Under the pieces are notes generated by a model, which was given only the letters and a program-made list of their open reading frames with translations, had not been told where the DNA came from and did no database searches. Shown piece after piece: positions 12,353 through 23,800 of a DNA stretch of 64,000 bases (position 1 is its first letter; each line of letters opens with the position of its first letter). Origin of the DNA: Protonemura montana (lineage: Eukaryota; Arthropoda; Insecta; Plecoptera; Nemouridae); NCBI GenBank assembly GCA_947568835.1, contig OX387610.1, positions 8,147,501 through 8,211,500 on the forward strand, given 5' to 3'. Position numbers and translations under genes: made by a program.

Positions 12353-12660
12353 CATGGCGAGCATTTTTGAAAAAAGCCACTCTTTGGCCGTGCAAACATG
12401 GCGGTCTTTGCTCGGAGTTGATCTCTGCCAAACTTGGCAGTCATTGCATGGGGATGGTCTCTCTATGGTAGTACTAACATGGCGGCCATTGCTTGGGGAT
12501 TGGTCTTTTTCTGGTCATACCAACATGGTGGCAATTGCTTGGAGATGGCCACTCTTTAGCTGTGCAAACTTGGCGGTCGTTGCTTGTGGTTGGCGCTCTA
12601 TGGTAGTACAAACATGGCGGTCATTGCTTGGAGTTGGCCACTCACCAACCTCATGCTGGC
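12353..12660 (+). repeat. 45-bp minisatellite, about seven copies
   Basis: The motif catggcggtcattgcttgg recurs with starts at 12353, 12399, 12433, 12478, 12524, 12569 and 12613, a period of 44-46 bases with one short 34-base unit. Near-identical 45-base units keep long frames open by chance, because 45 is divisible by three. The predicted 15-residue peptide repeats have no other coding support. Confidence 0.85.
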
Positions 12661-12994
12661 TCGCAAAGACTTTTGAATAGGACTGGACAGCCTCGACCGT
12701 CAGACAGGTAATCATGGTCGAGGTAAGGTAATACAAATTAAAGGGAAATTGGTCCGGCTTCTTTCTTATGCACGCGTGAAACAAAGAGTCAAGATACGCG
12801 TTGTTACTTCACGGTTGCTTTCAAACTGAAAGGAGAACGAATTCATTTGATATACGCGATTTGGATCGATCGAGTCTAGTACCTCGTGTTATATACTTAA
12901 CGGTAGATAACTATTACCTACCAATTACGGTATTAACCTATCAGATAAATATCGGCTAACTAATATTTAAATGTAAGGGGAGAGTGGAAAAATG

Positions 12995-13215
12995 TGAGAC
13001 CGAACCGGGGTACGAACCCGGGATCTCCCATTTACCGGTCAAATGCTCTATCGTCTATCGTCTATATGCTCTATAGCCGGTCTACCAATTGAGCTATCAG
13101 GGCACACATATTCCAGACTAACTAAAGACAAGACTAAATGGGGAAGTGACCATTCGTTTGCTGGTTTCATCTCCCTAGTACTCACCAGAGAAATCAAAAA
13201 CCTTGTTTAACCTAA
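12995..13215 (-). mobile_element. Family E tRNA-derived SINE
   Basis: On the - strand tgccctgatagctcaattgg gives an acceptor side and D arm (A box), and atcccgggttcgtacccc gives a T arm (B box). The anticodon region is disrupted by a duplicated tctatcgtctat segment. A tail with tttgctggtttcatctccct is shared with the 38.5-kb copy. This is a SINE head rather than a working tRNA. Confidence 0.7.
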
Positions 13216-13599
13216 ATGATCGTTTGATTTTGAAGTACAAAGATCCTAAAGTTTGCTTTTACAACATTTGATCTCTCAATATTGAATAGGTAATCGATTA
13301 TAACACATTATTTTGTATTATCGAAATAGAATCAACAAACGATTGATAGTTTAACGGACCCTATAATAAGAAAATGGACATCCGACTTTTAGAAACCAAT
13401 TGTCAAGTGCTGTTATATAATCACAAGTAACAATTAATTTTCTCAAGAATTTGCAACATTTGTTTTACTTTTAATGGACTTGGCTGACCTTGGGGTTTAT
13501 ATAGGTTAAGTCCCAGTCCCAGCGCTCATGTTAAACTATTTTCGCATAAAAAAAAAACGGCTAATCAAGAATTATACCGACAATACCAGTTGTAATCAT

Positions 13600-13870
13600 T
13601 GTCGTTTCGAGCGTTGAGAAATGTCATTTTGTTATTTTCGCAGATTACTTGCATTTGATTCTGATTTACTTGTAATGATTTATTTTATCAATACTGACTC
13701 CAAGTATTGATTTGCATCAATCAATATCTCAAGTCGTGAACATGTATTTAATTGTAGACGTTTGTTAAAAAGGACGGCCGCAAGCGCCATCGGATGGCAC
13801 CTACCGTTACCACGTGTTGCCGGCCACGTTTGCTCAACAGAACATTTTACATTACCGCTATAACTCTATA
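13600..13870 (+). repeat. Family D repeat copy
   Basis: atttaattgtagacgtttgt leads into ggacggccgcaagcgccat, then accacgtgttgccggc and gtttgctcaacagaaca. This is the longest family D copy in the window, and its left part cgcagattacttgcatttga recurs at 24.35 kb. Confidence 0.65.
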
Positions 13871-14277
13871 CTAAGCAAATAAACTTTGTGATGTAACCAC
13901 TCTTGGCAATAAAACACTGTTTTCCTTACTCAAGTAAAATTTCTCTGACTGTACATTTGCAAAAAGACTCAGCCAAGTCGCATGATTATATCCTTAGGGT
14001 TCCTAAAAAAAAAACCCCACTGTCACTAAGAAATAAGAATGGCAGAAAATCATTTTCCTTGTAAGTTGTAGGTAAAAATCCACAAAACTGGTTACCACCA
14101 CCCTAATTGCTTAAACAACATGATCTTATGACGTTGGTGACAATTATCCGTTTGTTGCCATGATTACGTAAAACAATTTACACATCGTTAAATTAAACTG
14201 TTGATTATCGATTGCTGTCGTAGTTAATTGGTAACACACGCTGTTTTTCAGGAATAAAATCATTGTTACGATTATTG

Positions 14278-14650
14278 GGGTTTACCGTCGCACTGTTTCG
14301 ACAACAACGTCTGTGAATTAATTTGTCTAATGGCGTCAGTGAATGATTTTGATGAACTGAACCTAGCCTAGAAGGAAGGAGAGGAAATCTGGTGTCTGCC
14401 CGTAGCCTGCTACTGTACAGCGCGTACAACAGGATTCATCCACAACTCCATGCTGTTGAGAGGTTGATAAGCAAGGCGAATGAAGTTGCTGTACTAACTT
14501 TCATCCCTACAACCTTTCTCCCGAACAGAACTGGTCATGTGTATGATGGTCATGTGTATGATGGTCACCCATCCAGGACCAGACACAGCGTAGTGTTGCT
14601 TAACTTCGGTGATCTCACGAGAACCGGTGTTTCCAATACGACAAACGGTT
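14278..14650 (-). mobile_element. 5S rRNA-derived SINE
   Basis: Minus-strand copy running from the gtgcgacggtaaa tail to the 5S-like head (gaaccggt…cgaagttaagcaacac). A small internal duplication of tgtatgatggtca sits at the head/body junction (14540-14565). The body is shortened. Confidence 0.8.
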
Positions 14651-14774
14651 ATTGTTATAATCATTGTTAAGCGATCGAGTTACATAGCCTTAACTTTTTT
14701 ATGATTACTTAAAATGCATGGCAGTACGATATAATGTCTCATAATCTAATACAATTTTAATATGTGGCGTTCTT

Positions 14775-15110
14775 ATAGTATATCTCAAAAACTCAGGCGC
14801 GTCAATATCTTGCAATGGATCTTTCTTCCCGCATTAGTAAAAGTTTACATTTACCTTTAAAACACATCAGATTTCATAATTGGTTGATTTTACTCTGTTG
14901 TCAAATTTTTTGCCTTGCATTGTATATCTTTTTCGGGAATTCATCTGAAGGGATCGATGGAACGAGTGTTGGGAACACAGCTTCTTGTGTAGCGACTTAT
15001 TGAAATGTTGACACCTGACAAGATGAACACAAATCGGACAAATACAAATTAAATCACCATTTGAAATCTTTAAAAACTAATGTATCAGAGTTTTTGGGAC
15101 TTACTGCAGA
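14775..15110 (+). mobile_element. Family C MITE
   Basis: The left end tatctcaaaaactcaggcgc and right end tatcagagtttttgggactt form the terminal inverted repeat. The right half, gacacctgacaagatgaaca, matches the 8.2-kb fragment. Confidence 0.6.
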
Positions 15111-16454
15111 CAGCCTTTCATTGTTATTTACCTGAGTGGTACTTATATATAAGTATAGATTGGGTCACGAATCATTTTCAGTAAGCGAGCTAAAAATAAG
15201 CACATGCACTCACTACATATTATAAATTAAGGAAATTACTCCAATTTATTTCCATACAGGTAAATGGTCATTCAGAATAATTTCTATTTATATTAGCACT
15301 CATGCAGATATATCTGGATCGAAAATGTCTTTCCATTTCCTTTTTATGTTTTTACAAGAGAAGATTGCCTTAATGTGGCATATGCCAGAAATAACGACAC
15401 AATAAAATTATATTTTAAAAGGGAAAAAATGATTTGAGATACAACAGATCTAGCTGTTTTACCTTTTTTTTAGCCTTTTTTCATCTATTTTTTCATTTTT
15501 TTAAATACCTATAACGAATTCTTTCATCTGAATTTCTTTCTTGATATCTTTTTTTTTTCTTTCGTTGTGAATAACTTTAAAATTCAACACAATAAATTGC
15601 CTCTAGGGAATAGTTATATGCGTTTTATGTGTAGGATACAAAATGAATTGTGTAGAACAATTTTGTCCAACATAGTTATCTCTGAAATACATGCTACAAC
15701 ATTCCTATCCTAGCCTACGAGTGGATCTCTAGAACTTTTACCTCCACTTAAGCTAAGTAATTGAAGATATTTATAATTGCATTTGATTGCTTATGTTCAA
15801 CAACGAACACCAAATGGTATGCCTTGACATTCATGACATAGTTGTTGGATATTTCTTAAGATGTTCCACATACCGGCATCTTACTCGATATTTCTCCCGA
15901 GCAAAAAGGAGAAACTCAAAAGGATGAGATGATTAAAAATTAAGTAAAGCCCTTTTTTAATACAAACCAAATAAATTCAGTGTTTAAAATTTAATTCAGA
16001 GCAAATTTACATGCAATCTTATTCTTACAGGTGGGAAAAATTAAGAATTCTTGCACTGAATGCAAATTTTAGTGATTGCTTTGTCCAATCCAAAATATAA
16101 AATAATTGAAGGTCACCGTACACGTTTAGTGAGAACAGGACATCACAAAAAAATGTGGTTTGACCCTCATGACGTGTACCAACCCGCAGTGAATAATATT
16201 ATAAACAGTAGAAGGAAAAGCTAATTACAGACTTTATTAGGTCGCTTGTTTAAAGCACCGGCTATCCGCATATAAAACGTGATACCTATTCATGTCCGTT
16301 ATCTATCGCGATAGGATACCTAAAATTAGGTTTCACTCTCCCGTTTGTAACTTTCCGTTCTCCCATCCTTGGTCAAATATTTCCATAGACGTTTCCTGCC
16401 CACGATGCTTCTTCAATTATTTTCGAAGACCGCGTAGAAATAAGTAGCTGCCGG

Positions 16455-16862
16455 ACGGTTTGGCGTGTTGGAAACACCAGTTCTCGTGAGATCACCGAAG
16501 TTAAACAACACTGCGTTGGGTCGGGTATTGGGTGGGTGACCACCGAACGGTTAAGTGTGTTGGAAACACCAGTTCCCGTGAGATCATCGAAATTAAGCAA
16601 CTCTGCGTTGGGTCAGTTTTTGTCTGGATGACCACCGAACGGTTTGGCGTGTTGGAAACACTGATTCTCGTGAGATCACCGAAGTTTAGCAACACTGCGC
16701 TGCATCTGATATTAAATGGGTGACCAGTTCTGTTTGGAAGAGCGGTTGGTGGGATGAAAGTTAGTTCGAGAATTTCATTCATCTTACATTCGTTCTTGAC
16801 AGCATGGATTTGTGTAGGAATTCCGTTGCTCCAGATGCACCGTCCTTCGAAAGGAACGGAAT
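16455..16862 (+). mobile_element. 5S-derived SINE with tandem trimeric head
   Basis: Three tandem 5S-like units begin near 16457, 16548 and 16640 (91-92 bp steps). Each carries cggtttggcgtgttggaaac, a tctcgtgagatcaccgaa-like block and a gggtgaccaccgaacgg junction. After the third unit the usual SINE body follows (agagcggttggtgggatgaa through cgtccttcgaaagga), truncated before the tail. Confidence 0.82.
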
Positions 16863-17011
16863 GGTGGTAAATAAAAAAAATCAAACTGAAACTATCCCTC
16901 CTTTCGTTAGCTTTACTGTATACATAGACACATCTGAATACTAAAGTCCAAAGCACCTATGACCTTTATCACCTATGATTCCACCTTCTAATTAAAGATT
17001 GTTATTTTCAG

Positions 17012-17161
17012 CCAATTCTTGCCGCGGTCTACTGAGCCCCCGCGCGTCATCACAGAATCCGTGTACCAATTCATCACATCTTACCGCCCAGTCCACGCCA
17101 TGGCGACGTCTTGAGACGACGTCCCATCAGTCGAAAGAAAAGCGAGACTAACTAATATACG
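17012..17161 (+). other. 5'UTR exon of the MFS transporter gene
   Basis: Bounded by ttattttcag at its left and g|gtgagaag at its right, and distinctly richer in G+C than its surroundings. It lies 686 bases upstream of the exon carrying the start codon, with compatible splice sites. It holds one upstream ATG (in gccatggcg) opening a four-codon frame that ends at TGA. No frame is open through the whole exon in phase with the CDS, so it is read as untranslated. Confidence 0.65.
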
Positions 17162-17847
17162 GTGAGAAGTCGGCTTGGTTTGTTAGCAGGTAGATAAATG
17201 GATAATATTTTTGCATGTTTTTTTTTTCTTCAGTTAAACAATAGGTAAGATAAATAGGTAATTATAAAAACTGTAATTTGTAATTATATTCTTGCATGCA
17301 GTTTTGTTCTAAATATCTAATCAGACATCTTTGGCATCATCTTAGAACAGGCTTCCTTTTAATGTTTGCGGGTGTTAAATATTCTTGGTGGTCCTAAATA
17401 TTTCTGATGGTTATTTTTGGTTTGTTTCTGGTCTATTTCTGGAGATGAATTTCTGACACTTCTATAATGTGTTAAAAAAGGAGGAGTATTTTATTACTAT
17501 ACTTATTTTTGGATGTAAAACCAAACAGCCTGGATAAAGCTGTGTGGCTTTTATGGCAGAAAAATACAACAAATACGGTTTTGATTGATAAATAAATTAT
17601 TTGAGTTAGGTAAGCAAAAATATCTAATAATAAAATATAAGAAATATAAAATATAATAATATAATATACTATATAATATAATTCTTCTATATGTCAGGTT
17701 TTCATCTCCTTGGTCACTGCTTAACCATCACAATCTCCCTTTCTTTTTCAAACTGTACATTGAAAAAAACCAGTCGTGACTTATCCATAAATATCTACAC
17801 ATCAAAATGAAAATCTAATACAACCTGTATCTTTCTCCCCCGCACAG
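17162..17847 (+). other. Intron before the start-codon exon
   Basis: A 686-bp AT-rich intron. The only visible feature is an (AT)-rich low-complexity stretch around 17625-17690. Confidence 0.6.
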
Positions 17848-17880
17848 CTCGCAAACCGATCGTCAACACCTCCACCCAAT
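17848..17880 (+). other. 5'UTR part of the start-codon exon
   Basis: It follows the acceptor ccccgcacag and runs 33 bases to the ATG at 17881. The context cccaatATGttt has no strong Kozak purine surplus beyond A at -3. Confidence 0.65.
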
Positions 17881-20800
17881 ATGTTTCCCTTCCTGGAGAA
17901 GATCAAGCTGCTCTACTCGCCCTACGTGCTCGCCATCCTTTCCCTAAGTTACCTCACCTCCGAGCTCGGCCACTTCCTCATCGGGGTCACCAGCAAGCGG
18001 ACGGCAACAGACCTCCATTATGGTGACATCAGTTGCCAACTTAACAATACAGAACTGAAGCAGGTCGACCTGCCGATATTGTGCGAACAGGCAAACAGTT
18101 CTCAAGTGTAAGTTGGTACAAGTGTTTGGGTTGGGTAATAGAGTTATGATGGTTTTTTGACTCATGTCTACTTGATTTATCCTTAGCACAAGTTTAAAAA
18201 AAAACTATTTGAAATGGGTTTTGAATGCTAAGTAAAGGACAACTAAATTTCCCGACGTTTCGTAACATGTACTAGCTACTTCTTCAAGGGTTAGAGCAGC
18301 CCTGACAATTTTATAATAATTATTATATTAATATAACATTTATATCTACAACATATAAATATAAAATATATATAATATCATTTTTTATATATATATTTAT
18401 ATATATATATATATATAAATTATTATATTATAATTTTATGTGGTTCTTTTGTTAATGGAAAATTGTCAGGACTGCAGGACTAATCCAAAAATTTGTCAAT
18501 GAAAATCGAGCTATGTTGCTTAACTTTGAAACGGTTAACAGCCACTTGTATTGTTTTTTTTCCAACACAATGTTCCACTAAACAACCCCATCTATCATTT
18601 ACAGATGCGAAGTGTACAGCATCGGCAACAGTTCCTACTGCGAGTGGAACTACAACGGTCAGGGCATAGACTACCAGATCCTGGCTGGACCCAGCTACAT
18701 CACTGTCTACACGATATTTGGAGTCATACTCGGCATCATGGCGGACAAATACAACAGAGTGAGTAGGGGTTAAGCAACATTTGTGTAAGCTTGAGAGTGG
18801 ATGGGTGGCCGATTAAACACCAAGCTAAATTTCTGGCAATTCTGTAGAATGACCACTAAATGGAATATTTACAGACAAAAATGGTGTAAGTTTCTAGGTG
18901 GAGTCATCGTCGTTTGGCGAGTTAAAATTTTAATTTTTCTAAATCTCGCAGATTACTCGTTTTGGATCTCGTTAGATCACCGAAGTTAAGCAACACTGCG
19001 CTGAGTCAGGTATTGAATGGGTGACCATTATGCACATGACTAGTTCTGTTCGGCAGAGAGGTTGGAGGGATGAAAGTTAGTACAGCAACTTCATTCGCCT
19101 TGCTTATCAACCTCTCGACAGCATGGATTTGTGGAGGAATCCTGCTGTTCGAGTTGTACCGTCCTTCGGAAGGGATGTTAAGCCGGTGGTGCTCTTGGTG
19201 CTCTTTGACAGGAGTAGACTAAGCGCCGGCACCGGGTTTCCCCTCCTCCCTTCTAGGCTAGGTTAGGTTCATCATCATCCTCATCATCATCCACTCATTC
19301 AACGATGCCATTAGACCAGTGCCGCAGGGCCAGTTGTCAAAACAATGCGTCGTTAAACACCACAAATAATAATAATAATCGTTTTGGAGTTCTGTTTACA
19401 TTCAATTTATCTTTAGTAATGCTAACCTTAGCAATTGACAAACATGTATCGCTATTTTAAGACTTGATTATTTAATTGTAGACGTTTGTTAAAAAAAACT
19501 GCAGTTACCACGTGTTGCCGGCTCGTTTGCTCAGCAGAACTCTCAACATTAACGCTGGCCCTCTGTCTTTATATAAACCCATTGCTGATAGTCGAACATA
19601 ACAAATATTTACCTGAATAAAATATCTGTTTGCTCTAAAACTGTCAAGACTCAAGCAGACTACAAAATAATAGCTCTGCCATCTGGCTGTCAACTTCAAT
19701 TTCTCATTACGGTCAAAATCCTAGGCAGCGTCGGGAAGGGGTGGTTTTAAAAATAAAAATAATCGATGAAGAAGTAAGGGTGAATATTTTAGTAAGAAGC
19801 ATTCAGCAACTAAAACCTTTACATAAGGAGCTTAAATACATTGCACTTGGGTCCCATATTAGAACCCTGAAGTGGCTGCTAGTTGGTATAACATATCCCA
19901 AAAACTCAGGTGCATCGATTTCTAGCATTTGGACTTTGTTCGCGCATTTTTAGAAGTCAATATTTACCTCTGAAACGTATTTTATTTGTCAGAATCGGAT
20001 TGGGCTAAGTTGTCCAATGTTTCTCCTAGCTAAAGCAACACCAGTGCCTCTGGGGCTTAGCAAAGATCACTGGTTTACCTGATAATTAGGAGTGAGAGTA
20101 GGCAATTGAGTTGGCAGCACAGCTTTGATAGCCTAGTCGAGATGGGTTGAATGTTGACACATGACTAGATAAATATGAATCGAAAAAATCTCAAGGTTAC
20201 CTTTTGAAAAATTAAAATCTAATTTACTCGAGTTTTTTGGATACTTCATTAGCCCTCAAATTTTAGAACAAACCCCGAGACTAAAATACTTTTTTGTCAA
20301 ATTTTAGGTTCGAATGTTCGGTGGCTGCACCCTCTTGTTTGGCGTTGCTGTCTTTCTGATGGGCAGCGTCAACGAGTACTGGGAACTACTTGTTCTCCGC
20401 ATGTTCCTAGCAGCAGGGTAAGTTAAATTCCCTACTATTTGGTTCTGAACGGTAAATGAAATCCACTTAAAATGACCGTTAATTTTAAACTTAGAGACAT
20501 TCACTATTTAAAGTCACTTCTTTCGATAGTGACCAAGCATGGCAGTTTACCAGGATATTAATATGAAACGTTGTGTGTTGCTGTTGCTAGCAGAAAAGCG
20601 ATTTGGAGTGAAGCATACATTTTTAAATTTTATTAAAATTTTTGTAGATCTGAGGTTGCATTAGAATATAAATGTTATGGTATACAAACGTGTCGCTACA
20701 CCTCAACTAACAACCCTTAACTAAAATTAAAAAAATATGTAGTTTTCTTCAATAAATTCGATGACTACGCTACCAAAACAAATGTTTGATAGTATCAAGT

Positions 20801-23800
20801 TAGGTTAGGTCTTGTGAAAGCATGGGGTGAAATGCATTTTGGCGTCCTCCAGTTCCAAAATAAACACTGAAGTTTTAAATGCGGTGCATTTTTTAAGAAA
20901 ATTCACAGGCTTAACTGGGGTTCAACCGATCCATCGTAAGAAAAGGGTTGTCGTCCTCCAAAACTTATATACAAATTGTGAGTAATGAAGGTAAATGATT
21001 TCTGATGCTTGCAGTGAGGCTGGGATGAACCCTATGGCTACAGGCATCCTCTCAGACTTGTTCTCCGAAGAAAAACGAGGTCTAGTCATGTCCATATTCA
21101 ACTGGGGAATCTACGGAGGCTACGGGCTCGCCTTCCCCGTCGGCAGATACATCACACAGCTAAACATCTGGGAACTGGTAAGTCTGCTTGACAAACCGAA
21201 CGGTATGGCGTGTAGGAAAAACCCGGTTCTTTATAGGAGTCGTTCCATCTTAAAATTCAATTCAATCGCTTTTGTAAATGTTTTCCAGTTACGAGTTCAG
21301 AAAAACTCCCATGTCGGCTCTACTCCTAGGAAATATGGTCAAGTGGCCGTTTTTCGCCGTGGGTGTTTAGAAAAACAGAACCTATAAAACATAACACAGA
21401 GACATTTTCCGACCTCTAGCACCTAGTACATTAGATTGCGTATCAGTAGTTAAAATAACCACTCTCAGTGCAATAATAATCAAAGGGTATACAAAAAAAA
21501 GAAAAAAATCAACAAATGCTTTTAGATACCGTGCAGCAATATTAATATGTCAGGTTTCGAGAATATTTCAATGCTATAACCGTCTCAAAAATTGATGCCC
21601 AAACGGGAAAATCAATTTTTGAGACGGTTATAGTGTTGATAATAATTTAAAAAAACCGCGCATTGCAAGCGTTTGCAATTTAAATAAGATTTCATCCTAA
21701 TTTCAATTCTATTTTTAGGTCAATGGAGAAAAGGTGTCATACATCTTAAAAAGTTTTTTTTTAAATCTATTTCCCGCTGGACCCACTTTCATACGTGGGT
21801 TCACACAAAAAAATAGGTACACAAAAAAAAATCTTGATATTAATAAGGGTGTTTGTCAGACCCCTTTTCGAATCATTGGGCGTTTCTCTAGCTCCACATT
21901 AAGGTAACAGGTGACAGGACTTGCTACCCAGCTCTTAACACTTCTCTTTGATACAGGGTTGGCGCATGTGCTACTACGGCACAGGAGTCCTGGGTGTCGT
22001 CCTGGCGGTGTTGTCTTTCTCGTCCTTGCGCGAGCCGGCCAGGACGATCATCGGCGAGGAGAGTGCCGCAAAGGGATCATCCACGGGCCCGGCAGAGCCG
22101 GCAACAAGCGCGTGGAGGGTTATGTTGGAGCCAAGAGTCATATTCCTATGTTTGGCTGCCTCCATTAGGCATACAGGTAAGCGATAGCTTATCGCGTAGT
22201 AGTGTACTCAGATTCGTGGGAGAGAGTTCACTGGTAAAATAGCATAATGTCAATTTACAGTTTTCTTGCGCGTTGTGAACGTATGACAAATTTAAACCAA
22301 TTAAAAAGAAAACCAAACACATAGTTTAGTTTTTCTAATAAAAGCCTCGTGAGGGTGGAACCTAGTGTGCCCGGATAGCTCGTTTGTAAAGCTTCATACC
22401 GCCAATCGGAACGTCCCGTGTTCGCAACCCGGTTTTGTTGCACATTTTCCTAGCCTCGCCCCTTAATCAAAGCATATATGCACATATATGCAAGATACGG
22501 ATAATTCGGCCAATATTTAATGATTTCGACACATTTTGAAGATGCAGCGTTTACGAATAAATTGTATTTCGTTACTATGATTGAACAATTTTTGTAAAGT
22601 TTTAATTTAAATAAGTACGTAGGTTTACGTTACTTTAATACGCATCTCTAGTGCACTTATGTTTGGCATACGACGTAAAGGTACAAAGGCATAAAGGTAC
22701 ACATTTCCCAAATCTAAAAAATAAAGTTGTCAGGATTTTTTGCTATTTCATGTGATCGATGCACAATAATTGTAAGCTTTAAAATGTTGAAATAAAATTG
22801 TTTTCTGATATTTTATGAAGCTTTTAGTTTAATCGCTCAAATTTCTAGTAAATTCATGTTTTCTCCCATATGACTCAAGTTGGACCTTTCAATCACAGAA
22901 AATCTTAATTTCACTGCATGTTATTGGAAATCGCCATGACAATAGTTACAACAAGCACTTCAACTAGAAGGCGAGATTTTGGTGAAATCGTACCTAACAC
23001 TAACGCCACCTGTGTGCTTCGTCTTCCAGGAGGTTTGTGTTTCGCCTACAACTGTGACCTCTACTATCTGCAATACTTCCCCGACTACGATCTCGGCTGG
23101 TGGCTGTTCGCTGTCACCTTCGGTATCGGCTCCATCGGCGTCGTTTTCGGCGGTATCATCTCAGACAAGTTCGTCGGCAAGATGGGGGTCATGTCTCGAG
23201 TGGCCATTCTGTCTATCAGTCAGGTGAGTAGTTTGGCAAAGCGCTCTGTGGTATTTACTGGTTTCATGGCGATAAGGATGCTGGGAGGAGGGGAAACCTG
23301 GTGCCGGTACGTAGCGTACTTCTGTCGAAGAGCACCAAGAGGACCACCGGCTTAAAGTCCCTTCCGAAAGACGTTAAAACTCGAATAGCAGGATTCCTCC
23401 ACAAATCCAAGCTGTCGCGAGGTTTATAAACAAGACTAGTGAAGGAAAATCACCCCGAAGCTATTGTGAAACGATGTGCAAAAGCTCATCTTCAAATCAT
23501 CCCAAAAAATGGAAAGTTATCCTTGGGACAGTGTTTAAGGACAGGAAAAAGCTTAATTTTTTAACTTAAATTTCCACTTCAATAGTAGTTTATTCAATGA
23601 GAGAAGATACCTAATCAAGGCCTTCTAGAGCCATTTTTTCCATATGTTCCAAGCGGAAACAAATTCATACAGAGGGCTCTGACTTGGTATTTTTTCCAAC
23701 GGGCCGGACTATACATGGATGGATCTTACTACAAAGGATTTTTTTTTATAAAAAATAGCAACGGCAATTATTTCCGATTCTTTGCGAACAAGTGGAGTTA

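Larger units (their letters stand above)
5485..17011 (+). other. Probable long first intron filled with repeats
   Basis: No coding exon is visible on either strand. It holds 5S-derived SINEs (6560, 14278, 16455), family A MITEs (7299, 9450, 11489), family C elements (8210, 10755, 14775), family D repeats (7955, 13600), small inverted-repeat elements (8497, 9752), a 45-bp minisatellite (12353) and a tRNA-derived SINE (12995). The stretches 5500-6550, 8650-9440, 9940-10740 and 15120-16450 are AT-rich with nothing recognised. Confidence 0.5.

Noticed and set aside
12124..12680. Protein-coding gene in the long open frames
   Set aside because: The frames are produced by the 45-bp minisatellite, and no splice sites or conserved domain support them.
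12995..13110. Functional tRNA gene on the - strand
   Set aside because: The B box is good, but the anticodon region carries a duplicated insertion; the block continues into a SINE tail shared with other loci.
16373..16956. Minus-strand 151-residue open frame
   Set aside because: It lies entirely within the trimeric 5S SINE; the open frame reflects the 92-bp repeat units, not a gene.
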